Assembly (NCBI GenBank): GCA_905182985.1
Contig: CAJJDN010000154.1
Location: 45,205 to 109,204 of the forward strand
Direction: 5' to 3'
Length of the DNA stretch: 64,000 bases
Source: Paramecium sonneborni
Lineage: Eukaryota > Ciliophora > Oligohymenophorea > Peniculida > Parameciidae
How positions within the stretch are numbered: the stretch's first letter is position 1; each line of letters starts with the position of its first letter. The position numbers were made by a program, and so were the translations under genes. The notes beneath the pieces are model-generated. The model had not been told where the DNA came from. It did not search any database and saw only the letters and a program-made list of their open reading frames with translations. Shown here in pieces: positions 47,499-63,040 of the stretch.

Positions 47499-50400
47499 AT
47501 GTTTGAGAAATTAATTGAGAATCTCCTTTAATCAATTTTAGGAGAATACATTGAAAATTTAGATTAATAATCGCTTAAAGTTGGAATCTGGAGTGGAGAA
47601 GCTAAGATTGAGAATCTTAGATTAAAATCTGATGCTTTTATCAAATTAGATCTTCCATTTATTGTTAAATATAGTAGATTAGGAACTTTAAATTTAAATA
47701 TTCCTTGGAAGAATTTAGCAAGTTCTCCAATCAAAGCTAATTTAGATACATTATATTTAATTTTAACACCATAATAATCTAATGATTGGAAATTCGGTTG
47801 TGTTACTGGAGCTGATAAATTAATTGAAATTGATTCTTTTAAATAAAAACTTCTAGAAAAAATTAATAATAAAGAATAACAAGATGGTATGATGTAAAGA
47901 ATCATTGTTAGAGTCATTGAAAATCTATAAATACGCATTTAAAATATTCATATCAGAGTAGAAGATGCATCAATCAGTTATGGATTTATATTACAAAATT
48001 TCACTTTATTAACTGTTAATGAATAAGGAATTGAATAATTCATTGATAGAACTTCTAATAAAAATTAATCATTAATTAAAAGCTTACAAATTAGTAATAT
48101 TGGATTTTATTGGTAATGGAAAGGAGCTATTCAATATAATGAATCCAAATTTCTAGAAGATATTCCTTAAAATGACTATCTATTTAGACTCTCTTTATAA
48201 AGTAAAGTTATATAACCACCTAAATTAAGTGAAAATCTTCCAGATTTTAGATTTGATCTAGATTTATAATCCTTTGATATTTAATTCTCTAAACCATAAG
48301 TCTAATAAATTCTTAATCTTACAGATTATTTAAGTTCTTATAATAGAACTAAGATTTAATATCAAAGATAATAATAAATGATATAACCATTAGATTAATA
48401 AGATTAAATTAAAATCAAATAAATACTATTATCAGTATAATTGGATAAAAAATATAAAGATGGATTAACTAAAGATTAAAAACAAGAACTTTGTTCAATT
48501 CTAGAAAAAACATAAATTGAAGAAATAAAACCAATAGTTATTAATGTAATTAAAGAATAATAATGTGAAGAAATGAAACAAAAAGCTTTAAAAAAAAAAT
48601 AACCTTAAGGATTCTTACAAAATTGGTTTGGAAGAGGTAAATAATAACAATTAAATGAAACTCCTACTCTTTTGGATGATGAATAAGAAGAAATCTAAAA
48701 ATTTTTATAGTAAAACTTTTCATAAGATGATCCTTAATAAATTAATTAAGGTAAAACTACATAAATTGTAGTTAATGGTAAAATGTCATAAGGTACTATA
48801 ATTCTTAGTAATCCTTGTTAATAAAAAGTAGATGATATTAAGATTCTCTTTAAAGATTTGAAATGTGATTTAAAATTAGATAAAGATGTTAAACTAGATC
48901 TCTCTTTAATAGATATGATAGTATTATTTAATAACTAATAATTTCTGACAAATACAAGTAATGATAAATAAAAACCAATATTTTACTTAAATTTTAATAT
49001 TATTGAATCTATCACTACATAAATTTAATTAGAAACTAGATCATCTAAATTAAGATTTCATCCTGATATAATTACAGTTCTAAGTGATTTTAGTGATGTA
49101 GAATTAAAATCTAATCAAATTAAAAATATGGCTGAAGATAGAATATAAGAACTTAAACAAAATGCTTAAGTAGCCTTAGCAAATTAAGTAATTATAGAAA
49201 AGAATAGATGGGTCAATATAAAAATGGATCAATTCTATTTTGAACTTCCATTAAATAATTCATAAGAATCTTGGCTGTTTTGTCCAGGATTTGTTAATAT
49301 CAATAGTAGTATTATTAATTCTTAAGAATAATATCAAATCAAACTTTCAAATATAGGTTTGAAACATTAATCTCAAAATTAATATAGTGTAATTGATAAT
49401 TTTACTATTGATCTTGAAGTTATTTTACCTAATTAAAAAAATTAAAATCTATCTGTTAATGTAAATATATAAGATATTATTACTAATATGAATCCAATAA
49501 TATATCAAAAACTAACTAAAATTGGAGATTGCTTTACTCCTACTGTTAGTGTTGAAGAATATAAAAGATAACATAAATCAGATGAAATTGAAAAAAATAA
49601 ATTAATTGAAAATGCTATTAAAATAGCTCCACTTTATATTAAAGGAGGTTAATTGAATTAATGGGTTAAATATACTTGTGTAATAAGTGGATCTTCTTTA
49701 TATTTCTATTCTACTCCTAAATCATAATAACCTACCTTTATTAAATATATTAAAAATTCTAATATTATAGAACAAGGAATAGATGAATTCAAAATGAATG
49801 TACTCACTATATAAAATGAAAATAATTCATTTGAAATTGGTATTTAGAATCAAAATCAAATCTAAGATTGGATACAAAAGATCTAATCACTTAAAGATGT
49901 TGAAAAAGAATTACTAAAATAATTAGAAGATAATTAAGAAAAATAAAAAGTAGAACCTATTGAATTTGAAAAAATCATTAATTTCAAAATTTCTGTAGTC
50001 TAAATCAATTTACAAGATTCTAATTCTAAATAATTTTTAGTAATGAAAACTAATGATTTATCACTTAAAATGAAAATGCATTCAGAATTCTTACATGCTT
50101 AACTTACTCTATCAGGATTATAATTATAAGATAATTTAAGATAATATTGTGATGAACAACTATCAAATTTAATTATTTCACAAAAAGAAAATGGAGAACT
50201 AATAGAAATAGATTTTCATTAAACTAATAGAAATTCTAAAAAATTTATAGATACAGATTAGGAAATATAATTAAAATTTGGAAAATTACATATTAATTTT
50301 AAAAGTGAAACATTTGCTTATCTTTTATAATTCATTAATAGCAATAATAATAATAATGATATCCCTTAAGAGAAACCTTAAGATTAAGTTGAAAAAGAAT

Positions 50401-53400
50401 TTTTAGAAGCAGAGAAATAATTTTTATTATTAAAATTGAATGTGTAAATCACATAAATTAGTTTATCTATTATACATGAAATAACTAAATTACCTTTTGT
50501 AGACATTCAATTTTAAAACTCTACAATAGAATTGTTGAAATATTAAGATGAATTACAAATGCAACTTAATTTAGGTAATTTATAAATCAATGATTTAACT
50601 AATCATCCTTATACATTAACATCAGAAGAAGATTATAAATTAATTAAATCTAATTAAATTGTAGGAATCAAGTAAATGGGAGAATCTTTACTTTTTGTAA
50701 AAATTATTCTAATCGAACCATTATCCAAAAAAGCAAAATTAAATAGAGATATCATTAATATAGATGCAAAAATAAGTTAAATAGTGGCAGATTATTAATA
50801 ATAACCTATTTTAAGAATCATAGATTATTTATAAAATTTATAGGATCCCTTCACTAATCCTAATTCATTTAAAGTTTAGGGTTATTCTATTGATAATGAT
50901 GTAAAAGAAATAATTCAACCAAGTAGAATAATTGTAGAACCTTCAAATGAGGAATCACTAAAATTAATATCCGATCCTCCTAGAATGAAATTAAGAGTTT
51001 AGATTGATAATCCTTAAATCATAATAAGAAATAAATTTTCAAACGAATTTATGATTATCAATTTAGGTTAAATAAGTGTTGCTAATTAAAAAGAATAAAT
51101 CAATTAATTTTATAAAGAAATTTATACTATTTAAATCACATAACTAAATATAATTGGGGAATGTGATAATAAATAGGCTGTGATTGCAAGTGATTTTAAT
51201 TTACTTTTAACTGTCACTCTCCCTGATCTAGTATAATATTATAAACTATTAAATAATAAAGTTGATGAAACTATTTACATTAATTGTGAAATGAGTTAAT
51301 TCATATTAAATATTGATAGAAATACAATGAAATTAATTAATAGGTTAGTAGCTTATAATTTTACTCTTAATGATTCATTTAATGAATATGTATTACTTAA
51401 TGCTGAAAAATCAAATTAAATTAATTAAGAATAGTAAAAAATAATATTAAAGTAAGATGTCTAAAAGAAGATTAAAAATTAAGATTACTTTTTGAAATTT
51501 AAATTAAAAATTATTAATATTTCAATATTTTTATGTTTAGATCGACCTTTAATAAGATTATCAATTGTTGATAGTAATATAGAATTCAATTTAAAGAGAG
51601 ATGATAAAAAGGAATTACTTATTTAAATATCATCTTTTAATTCATGTGTATATGAATAAGTTAATGGATATTTTGTTAGTAAACCTTTAATAGGAATATA
51701 AGAAGAGAAATAATATGATAAATTAAATGATTTATCATAACTTGTAACAAATGCTTCAAATTCAAATATGGAATCAGGCAAGATTGAAATGTTCATCAAT
51801 CCAACTTAAAATAAAACTCATAATAAATTGTATTTAACATTTGAATCTTTTTTACTAACAATATAAACTAAGATAATACTGTAGACAATGACAATATTTG
51901 AAAGTGAATAATTAATTCCATATGTAAATGAATAATTAAAAGAGTATTAATTAAAATATGATTAATATTTAAAAAGTCAATAAAAAGAAGAAGAAGTTTA
52001 ACCAACTGATTCTCAAATATTTATTACCTTAGGTGATGTAATTATAGCAATACCATCAAATAATGATTCAATTTTGACATTTACTGGAAAATTCAATATC
52101 ATTTTAAATACTTATGATACTATGAATGCAGATGAATTACTTAGCATAATAAAAGAAAAAGGATTGAATGAATATGATTTAATTGGAATGAATTTTAAAA
52201 TTAAATCAACTGTATCAATTGAATAAGTTTAAGCATATGTAGCTTCAAAATAATTATTGTATAGCAAATAATTCAATCAATTGGATAATAAGAGATAAAT
52301 TATTTGGCCATTCACTATGTTATTAAATCAGAATTAATAATTAGTTCTATCAGAAAATTTGGATTCTTTAATTGAAAAATAAACCATTGGATTATCATTA
52401 AGTAAATTCCAATTCAGAATTGCATTTACTGATGTGTTATTTATTCAAAATTAAATTAATAAATAATTGTAAATAATTAATGAATTAACAAATAATGATA
52501 TTAAATAATAATAGAAGGAAGTAAAAAATTAACAATAATAAAATAATTTATAAAATATTGAATTAGTAATTGATGGAATAGATATAATGATTTTAAATGA
52601 TATAGAAAATTATTATTAATACATATTAAACTTTAAATTATTTTAAACTGAAACTAGATTAGAATAAACAGCAAGAAATTTAAAATTTTTATTAAATTTA
52701 CCAATTTCATTATAATATTTTAATTCAAACATAGGTTTTTGGGAGCCAATTATTGAAAAATGTGATATATCAATAGTATATTTAAAAGATTTAACAGGAT
52801 TTGATTTAGTTGGTGAAAATCAATTAGATGTTCAAATAAAAGAAGGAGTAAATATAAATGTATCAACATAAATGATAGAAACAGTGTATTCTGCTGTAAG
52901 TATTTTAACTTAAAAACTTTAAGCTAAAAATTAAACTCAAGTTAGAAGTTAAAATAATTCTTATGCAAAATATGCAATTTATAATCAATTAGGATCTGAT
53001 GTATTATGTGAAACATAAGACAATACTATTATTATAGCTTAACAAAATGAATATAAAGATTTTGATGTTAAGAATTAAAAGTCTAATAATTCAGTTTCTT
53101 TATAAATTTAAGGTGATAAAAATCCATTTGAAATAAAGAATTGGAATATTGACAAATTATAATAAAAAGTCAAAAAAATAGGAGATAATAGTCCTGTACT
53201 TATTAAAAACTTTGTAGATCATTTAAAAAACTAAAGAGTCATATATTTAAGTTCTGAATTTATCTTTGAAAATCATACTTAAACTCATTTGGAATTAGTT
53301 TTCAAAGATTCAAAAGGAAATCTTATAATATAAAAATTATAATCATTTATTTAGAATTAAAATGTAAAATAAGTAACATGTTAACTTAATTAATTTGTAC

Positions 53401-56400
53401 TTCCTTAATATTTATTGTCAAGTGATTTTTATATAAGAAAAGTTAATAATAATTAAGAAAAATGTTAAGCTTACAATGTTAAATATCTTAAAAAATGTTT
53501 TGAAAATAAGGAAAGTTTAAAATTATGGTTAAGTGAGAATTTCATAATAACTTTAAATGTGTTTAAGGATCCAGGATATTATGGTAGATATATAATATAT
53601 ATTTAACCAAATTTCAGATTGTAAAATTTATTGCCATTTCCTGTGACAATAAATACATTGTATGAAAACAAATAGGGAGAAGTAATAAAATTACAACCAC
53701 TTTAATATTTAGATGAACATTAATTAAAAAATTTAAAAGAAAATCATTGTATCTAGATTGGAATTGATTCATATAAAATTTCTCCTATTATTCCACTATT
53801 GAACAATAGAAATTTTAAATCATAATAAAATGTTATAAATTTAGTTGGCGAAGAATGGCAAGGAAGCAAAGGAGGTAAAAGTGAAATAGTACTTGAATAT
53901 AATTATTAGTTATTCAGCTAAACTGGATTATGTAGTGCAGTATTATTTGCTTAAGAATATATTAAGAATGAAACACAATATGAGTTTGTTGTATTTTAAG
54001 GTAAGAATGAATAATATACATCTATTGGTGGATAAAGATAAGGATCAAAATTAAGGCCATTGATATTGAATAATACACATTAATAAAATGAATTGATGTT
54101 TTCAGGTAGAGATACTCCATAATTGTTATCTTTAACACCGGCTTAAATTAATTCTATTGGTACAACAACGAGTGATATTAGATTAAAGAGATAAGAAATA
54201 TTTTATATTGCACCATTAGCAGTTATATCTGAAATCAAATTAATTTAATCAACTTGCTAAAAAGTTGTGACCATTAGAAATAGGATCATTTTAGTCAATA
54301 ATTCAGAGCATTCCATATGTATTAAACAATTTAAGGTTTTTGAAATTAAACCAAATGAAAGAGTGCCTTTTGAAATTTGTTTCTCTGATAAAATACCTTA
54401 ATCTGCTGATGGTATTTATTAATTTTAGTTTACTTTTGTGGAAGACTATAATTGGAATTGGAGTGGTATGATTGAGTGCAATTAAACAGGTGTGTTTTAT
54501 TTGTAATTAAGAAGTCTTAAGTTTCAAGAAATAAGAAAATTTGCACAAATTGATATAAATGAAAGTAACGGAGTATTATTTGTTGAAATAAGTGAAACTA
54601 AGCATGATTAAACACCCTATAGAATTACCAATCAAAGCAAGATGATATAAGTAACTATCTTAAATCTGCCAGTCTGTTTAGATTATAATTAAGATTGTTA
54701 TTTTGCTTGGGATGAACCAATTAAATAAAATGAAGTTCATCTTGTAATATGTCCTAAAGTAAGTTAATACGAAATTGTTGAATATTAATTTAGAATAGAT
54801 AAAATTACAGAAGCAAAGTTTTTTGTAATTAGATCTCAAATAGCAAATGATTGTGGGAAAATAATAATTAAATTGAAGACTGAAATGAATGGTTACACTA
54901 GACATGCTTAATTTTTGGATTCAAATGAAGAAGAATTAAAAAGATATAAAGAAAATTCAGGTAGAATATTAAAAGAGGAATAATATTTAAAATTTGATAT
55001 TATGATTAGTTAAATAAATTTAAATTTAATTGACAATCATTTACCATACCCTTTAGAAATAATAAGTATTGTATTGCATCAATCAGAAGCCATTTTATTA
55101 ATAAATAAACAAAATAAAGCAGTTTTTCAATTTAAATTATCAGGATTGTAAATAGATAATACTTCTTAATTATATCCTCTATTTCCTGTATTATTAACAT
55201 TATTACCAAATGGTAAAGTGAAATAATAATTTCCAATTTTGAATGTTTTGGTTTAGATGAATTTATAAGCTAAAAAATTGTAATTGATTGATAAATTTTC
55301 TTTGGAGACTAATCGTTTGGCAATAAAAATAAATGATAGAATTTTAAAGACAATATTGAATACAATAAATAGAATAACATAGATGATTGAAAGTTAGTAA
55401 TAAAAATTATAATAGAAATTTGATTGGAAGAAATGTGCATTACCTGATAGATTGATTCCAACATATTTTGGATCAATAACATTATATCCAATAATAATAT
55501 AAGTAACAGTAGAATGGGGTAGAAAAGATAAAGAATAAGATGCAGATAATCCTATGTTTACATCTTTATTATCTGGAGTAGGTTTTTAATTAGTATCAGT
55601 AGATGAGGCTGAAATAGTATTGAAAGGTATTTAGATGGATGATGTATTTGATAGTATAAATGGTTTAAGTAAAAAATTAACTTAAAGATATTTACCAGAT
55701 ATATATAAATAATTACCTGCAATATTAGGTAGTTTAGCTGTAATAGGTAATCCAACAAAATTATTAAAAAACTTTGTATCAGGAATGTAAGATTTGATAG
55801 AAAGACCAATAGAAGGATTTACAAAAGGACCATTAGAAGGTGGAATGGGTGTTTTAACTGGAGCAACATCATTAGTAAGTCATACAGTTTCTGGAGTATT
55901 TAATAGTGTTAAAAATGTTGTTGGAACTATTTCAAGTGGTTTATCTAAAGTAACGATGGATGATAATTATTAATAATAAAGATAAATTTAGAATTAATAA
56001 TAAGCTAGAAATGTAACATCAGGTATATAAGAAGGATCTATGTCTTTGGTTAAAGGAGTAACTGGGGGTATAACTGGATTCTTTAGTAAACCTATTTAAG
56101 GTGCTTAATAATAAGGAGCTTCTGGATTATTGAAAGGTTTATGGCAAGGTACTTCTGGTTTAATTATTAAACCTGTTGCAGGTGTATTAGATGTTATTTC
56201 TAAAACATCTGAAGGAGTTAAAAATTAATTATCGTCTGATGAATAACCTAATAATTAAAGAATTAGATATTTAAGGCCATTTTATGAAAGTGATGGATAT
56301 TATAAAGAATATAATTGGGTTGAAGCCGAATGTTATGAAGTTATTAAAGGAATTAAAAAAGGAAAATATGAAAATCATAGATTACTTAGAGTTGCCACTA

Positions 56401-56691
56401 TTGAAAGAGATAAAAAAAGCTTTGGACTTATTTTAACTGATACTAGTCTTATTCTTTTTGATTTAGATCAACATCTAAAACTTTGGTCCATTTTATATGA
56501 TGATATTGAAAATATTAGTTTTAGTGGAAATGTTATATAAATCAAAAACAAGAAATCTAAAAGAGCTTTCTAAGTAATTCTCACATTTATTATTTTTTTA
56601 GGGTAAATCTATTACATAATTGACAATGTCTTCATCATAATAAAGTCTATAAATCACAGAAGAAATTAAATTCATGAAACAATAACTGTGA
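47499..56691 (+). CDS. VPS13: VPS13-family lipid transfer protein
   Basis: This is a 3,054-residue protein with a single 28-nt intron near the end (56574-56601). The start MFEKLIENLLQSILGEYIEN, then QSLKVGIWSGEAKIENLRLK, is the canonical VPS13 chorein N-terminus. A very long rod of strand- and Gln-rich repeats follows, then an SHR-BD/WD40-like region (about residues 2050-2400). The C-terminal region has glycine-rich segments GVTGGITGFFSKPIQGA and GLLKGLWQGTSGLIIKP, and a PH-like end. Length matches the family (about 3,000-4,000). VPS13 proteins bridge organelles at contact sites and move phospholipids in bulk along a hydrophobic groove. I sampled the frame at several points and the spliced length is a multiple of three. 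The final 35 residues depend on the intron. Confidence 0.93.
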
Positions 56692-56712
56692 CAAATATAT
56701 ATATTTTAATAA

Positions 56713-59700
56713 TCAAATTTAAGAATATAATTAGATTATCTTAGTACCTGTCAATGCTAAAGTTATCACTTAAAATAAAGATACCTATATAAGAATATAT
56801 ATATTACTTTGTAAACAATATACAATATTCCTAATGGATATATTTGATGATTGTAATCAAAATATTTATCAACTATCCATTATCTAGCTATTTTCTTATC
56901 TCCTATATTTAAACTATGTTCATTTATTGATAATTCTATCATTGAAGAAGAATTCATCATTGGATCAATCTTAATTATTTTAAGTATATTTACTTATTCT
57001 AATATAAATATATTTTATTCTTCTGATTATATCTTTAAAGATCTATTTGATTGTATCTAATCTGATATTAGATTGCTTTCACTTTCTAAAACCTAAATTA
57101 AAATTTATTAAAATTAAATTAAATTTCTCACATTTACATTATCCTAAATATAAGATTTAACTTATTCAAACAACTTTTATATTTCTAAATTGCATTCTGA
57201 TTTTAATTTTTATACTTCTTTTTTTTAAATTGTTTATGCAACTAAATTATCAATCAAAACTTCAATTTAATCAATTTCATAATAAGTTTATGTGCTATTG
57301 CAAACAAATATATTTTCATATTTACTCTAATCTCTTTTCTATTGAATTTCAAGTTCAGTCTATAATTTCTTATAAAGAGCTTCTTCAATTCCAATAAATT
57401 ATTTAAGTTATTAATTTTTACTATGTGTTAAAGCATATTATATTTCCAATCTATCCTTCTCTATATTTTCTTCTTATATTTCTTTTTTAATCTAAACAAT
57501 CATATTTTATTTTTCTCCTTTTTCTAATTCTAAACTCTCTAATTCCTCTTAAATCAATTACATATTCTCTTATTTAACTTCCTTTTCATATTCTAAATTT
57601 TCTACTAACTCTGTTAATTATCTTCCTTCTCTACTATAAATAGCCATTCTATTTCTTAATTATAATAATTTTTCATCCATTTCAGCTAAGTTCCTAAATA
57701 AAACTTAAACATAATCTTTTTTTTCTTTAATTCTATTTCTAGATATAATCTCTTATTCATTTAACTCTTAATTATCCAATTCTAATTAATACATCTTTTA
57801 TAAAATGTTAACCTTATCATTTTCTAAATCAGATTATTTTTAAAATAATGTTTCCAATTCCTTTTCTATTTTTTCTACACATTATCTCCTTTAATCTAAT
57901 TCTACAGCTAATTTATGTTCTTTTTCTGCCCATTCTTATAATTTAACTGCTAATTCATGATGTCTTTCAGCTGTTCTCTTTAATTTCTATTATAGATCAT
58001 CCAACATTTCACTTTCTTTAGTAAATTTATCTTACAATTCTAATAATAATGGATCATCATCAAAATAAAAACTAGGTTATAAAGTTACTCTTGATTGTTG
58101 CATAGATAATTATTATAATTATTATTCTAATATATCTAATTTCTTATCTTTTTCTTTAATCGTAGATTATAATTCTTCTAATTATGTTTTAGTTCCTTCA
58201 ATCTATTATATAGTTTAAAATATAGGTTAACTTTATGATTAAACCAATTTTTATAAATCATCTTTTAAATTTAGATTTCTAGAATTTAATGAACTTATTT
58301 ATTATGATAATAAATCTTCATATACTTCTACTTCATTTGATTCAGCTATTGTTGATTTCTATTATTTCTTTTTATTTAATTATTTCTTTACTTCTACTAC
58401 TTATAAATTTGTTAATTCTAAATCCTTTTTCAAACTTTCTTTCTTTTCTTAATATTATTTTAATTCTTTTTCTTTTAATTAGATTACAGCTTCTAACATT
58501 TTTGTATCATCATCTAATTTTCTAAATTAATCATTTAATTAATCTAAATCTTTTAATTTCTATTTTATTTAATAATTCATTTCTTCTTCTTTTACTTTTG
58601 TATGATATATTTCTTCATTAATTTCAGTTAATTAATCTTATTCTTTCTTAATTTCTCCTGATAATTTAGATCTTTATTTCTCAAATTCTTAGATTTATTC
58701 TTATTTTAATCTTATTTCTGTTAAAATTTCCGAATATTATTATTTATATTAGATTAATTCTTCTTTTTACTAATTAAAATGTTTTAATTCTTCATTCTTA
58801 TTTTTAAGCATCTCTTCTAAACTACTTAAATCCATTTCTGCTTTTGCTAAATCATCTTCTAATTTACTCCTTAATTCTGATCTTGTTTAAAATTCTCTTT
58901 CAAATTTACTTAATTTATCATCCTATTCAGATATTCTCTTTTTAATTTCTTCTTCTTCCCTCTAATAAAATTTTAATTCATCTTCCAACTAATTAAATTT
59001 CTATTTTTATTCATTAATCTTTTATTCTTTCTAATATAATAACCCTTAATACTATTATACTTATTCTTCCTTTTCAAACATCTCTTTCATTAATCTTTCC
59101 ATATCTTTATCTAATTTTGCTACTTAATCTAATTAATGTAAATGTTTCATCTATTAATCTGTCAACTTATTTAAATTATTCTTTTACTCTTCAATCTCCT
59201 ATCTTATTCTCTTTATCTATTCTTCTCTCTATTCTTTTTCTTTATTCTATCTCTCTAATATTTAAATTTAACTTTGAATTGCCTACTTATTACGATCCAA
59301 CTCCTACTATATACGATCAGCCTTATCTTATATTGCATTTTTCAATGTATTTTCTTATTTTATACTATCTTCCAATTTAGCTCTTAAACTCTATAAATCA
59401 ATTAATTATTTCTCTTGATTTTCTGTATACAATTTTAGGTAATTCACTTCTTACATAACCTGATTCTTTTAATCTTAAACCTTTTATTATTACTTCTACA
59501 GTTCAGATAAATCTTCTACATTCTAATCGTATTGTTATCTTGATGATAAATACAATCTTTATATCTCTTCCTTCTAAGGTTAAATCAATAAAACCTACTC
59601 CTTCTATATTTATAATTCCTCAATTAACTATTCTAGTAATTACTTCTCCTCTGAAATCTAATGAGTAATATCTTCAATCTTTTTATTAATATTTGCACTA

Positions 59701-62700
59701 TCTAAATTCATTTCTGTATATATCTTTATCTCCTATTCAATCAAAGCATTCTTTTATTTATATTAATTCTATTATTCTATCAACTATTGTTCCAATATCT
59801 TTGCTTATTCTATATCATCTTTTAATAACATTATATTTTGATCTAATTATGAACTCTCAATACTCAAAGCCGATATTTATTATTCTTTTGTTTATTTTAC
59901 TTACTTTGCTGATTCAGCTCCTTAAAATAATCGAGCCAACTCTTGCTCTAACCTCTTTTCTTATGCTAACAAATCATTTACTTATTATTCAAGTAATCCT
60001 ACCTTCTCTCCTAATGGCATCTATTCTCTTAATATATAATCTCTTTTCTATTTCTATTTTCTAGTCAAAACTGATAATTAATAATTCTCCTTCTCTATAC
60101 GCTATAATTCATCCTATTTCTCCTTAACCACTATTTATAAATCTAAAATCAATAATTCTAAATTTTTTATTTGCTCTTTCACCTTTTTTTATCCTTATTA
60201 AAGCTCATTTAATCTTTTCGATTGCTCCATATTCTAATTCAACCAATTTGGAACATTTTATTAAGATTTGCTGGCATCTTCAATTAAATTAATTTGTTAG
60301 TTCTATAATTCATTTACCAATGATTCAATATCTTTATTTTCTGATTTAATTTTTTCTACTTATTCTTGTTTAAGCTATTGCTCACTCTGTAAATCCTATA
60401 ATACATCTGTTGATGATTAAATAAATAATTTCAATTATTCTATTTAGGATTACTTTTCTTTCTTTTATTTCAATAACAATTCTAGTTCTATATCATCTTA
60501 GGTTAATTATCTTACAGACTCTGTTATCTAAGCTATTTGAATTGTCAATTCTGATAGATTTGAATTATGATCTTGTATGATATCTTGATCCTCATGGAAA
60601 ACTTATAAAGGTTAAGGCATAGATCTTTAATGTTATGATAATCGTTATTCTAATTCATAATATTATTGTTGTTTTTATATTAATCTTGATTCCATTTACT
60701 AGATCTTTTCATCTAATTCTAAATTCTACTTTACCATTTCATCAGATTTAATTTATCTTTGTTGAATTTCTTCTTACATCATATCTTAGATAATTTTTTA
60801 AATTTCTTCTTATCTATTCTTTTTTTCTTATAATTTGAACTCTAATTCATGAATAACATCTTCCAAAGCTAAATTTTATTTAACTAAATTATCAGCCTAT
60901 TCCTATAAAACATTAATTTATCTATTTATTACTGATACATCCTAAGTAGCTAATATTTATTAATTAAAATGACTTCTTTTTAAATCACTTAATTATTATT
61001 TCAATTATTCAATAATCTTATCTTTTTCTTATAATTAATATTTCTAACATTCTATTTTACTCTTTAATTATTCTAAACTACTATTGAATCCAGCTAAAAT
61101 TTACTATTATTAAACAAATTGAATATCCTAATCTTAATCATATGAATTAATTCCACTATCTCTTATAACGCTTTCTCTATCTTTATAAAATGAATTATTA
61201 TTTTAATTAGATTCAATTTCAAAATTCTTTGATGTATTCAAATATTCTAATTCTTTTAATTTAGAATCTTTTTCTACTAATCTTAATTCTAATGAATGAA
61301 TCAATTCATCCATAGCTAAGTTCTTTTTAACTAATTCATCAGCTTTTTCACATTAATCCTCATTTGTCTTCATTAATGCTTAATATCTTAATTCAACATC
61401 TCTTTATTATAATTCTTATTCCTTATCATACAGTTATTTTTATAACCTCGATATTTCTTCATATAATAAAACAATATTCATATTCTTTTCATGTAATTAT
61501 TCTTGCATTTCCATCAATTCTGAACTTTAAACAAAAGATTTTCTTTTCGGTTTTTGATCCTCATTTACTATAGATTCTAATTAATCTCTTCTTTTTTTTT
61601 TATAAGTTAATTATTTTTTTAAATCTTGTATTCTATTTTCCATATCTTAATTTTATTCACTCAATTCTTTAAGATAAGTATGCTATGATGTATTCATAAT
61701 TTCATCTTTTTATTAAATTTCGAATTTCAAAAATTCTATTTATGATTCCTTTTATTTTATCAATTCTTGCAATTAATCAATCTAAAATTAATAATCTTAA
61801 GGAATTGATTCTGTTTATGGACCAAATATATTGATTGTTGGTATATCTTGAATATAAGATGTTACTGTTGGTTAAATTGTAATTTATTTCAATTAAACAC
61901 CTTATAATTATTATTCAACTGAAACTTTAACTTCTATTTCTTCTTATAATTAATTTTATAAATTATAGACTTCCTACTTCTCCTTTTATAATTTCTCTCT
62001 TAATTCACAAATTTCAATTTATTTTTATTTTAATTACTATTCAATAATCTCACATTCATGTTATTCAACCTCTAATTGACTTATCAATTCTTTCTTTGGA
62101 GACATATTTGAAGGTTTTAGAGATGTAGATGAATTTTAATCATTTTCAAATAAATCCTTTTAACTTAATTATTCTAAAATCTAATTTTATGCTTTCTATT
62201 TCTCTAATAATTTTATCTATAATTCATTCATTAAATCATCAACTGCTTAATTCTATTTTACCAAATCATCTATAGCAATTAATTTATCAGTCTCACCTTT
62301 TAAAGGTGATCCAATCCCTAATATAATATTTTAGGATTTTAAATATTCTAATTAACTTTTTGTTTTAGCTAATTAATCTTCTAATTCTACTTTTTCTGCT
62401 TATTTTTTTTCAAAATCATCATTCAAACTTTAAGTCTCTTATTATAACTTTTTTAATTAATGTCTCACATCCTAATTATATGCTTTTTCAACTATCAATT
62501 ATTCATTCAATACAGACATTTATGATTTTAATTATTTTAAGATTTTTTCATCATCTTCATAAGAATCCATTATTTATTCTAACTCTTACTTTTATTGTTT
62601 TTTATCATAAAGCTTCTTTTCTAATTCAATTAGAATATCATCAATCTCCTCATGTTACTTTATAATTTCATCAACTTATGATGTATTTGCTTTATATGAT

Positions 62701-63040
62701 CTTCTTTAATTATCTGAACCCTACTTTAATTATTCTAATTATTGCTCCTTTTATGACAATTATTATTTTAACTTCTCAAATTCTTCTTAAATCTATAATC
62801 CTAATGTATTAAGTTAATTAGGAAATGCTAATAATTGATCAATTGCATTATCAAATATTGGTTAATTCAATATATCCTTTTGATTCATTCTATTTTTCAA
62901 AGTCTTTATTTCATCTGCTTAATCCGTAATTATTTTCTCCTATCTTTAAATATGCTAATCAAGATCTAAACTTTTATCATTTCAATACCTTAAATCTAAG
63001 TATTCACTACTTTTAGAAGTGAAGATGTAATTTACGACAT
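56713..63040 (-). CDS. giant coiled-coil protein
   Basis: This is a 2,093-residue protein with a 23-nt intron near each end (62966-62988 and 56785-56807). I walked triplets from 62,960 down to about 57,400 without meeting TGA, and the spliced length divides by three. It is almost entirely Lys/Glu/Gln/Leu heptad sequence (IKTLKNRMNQKD, LEQLKQGSDNQRR, EDQLAKTKSQLEYLKSQN), with short breaks. The C-terminus is a small hydrophobic, mixed segment (SINEHSLNIGDKKIARQW). No motor, kinase or signal sequence is visible, so it is a structural rod, plausibly of basal bodies, the cortex or Golgi. Gln is encoded mostly by TAA, making the standard-code frames very fragmented. It converges on VPS13 with 21 bp between stops. 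Confidence 0.85.

Noticed and set aside
58289..60064. Plus-strand hydrophobic ORFs resembling membrane proteins
   Set aside because: They are antisense to the 2,093-residue coiled-coil gene, which stays open on the minus strand in the ciliate code throughout.
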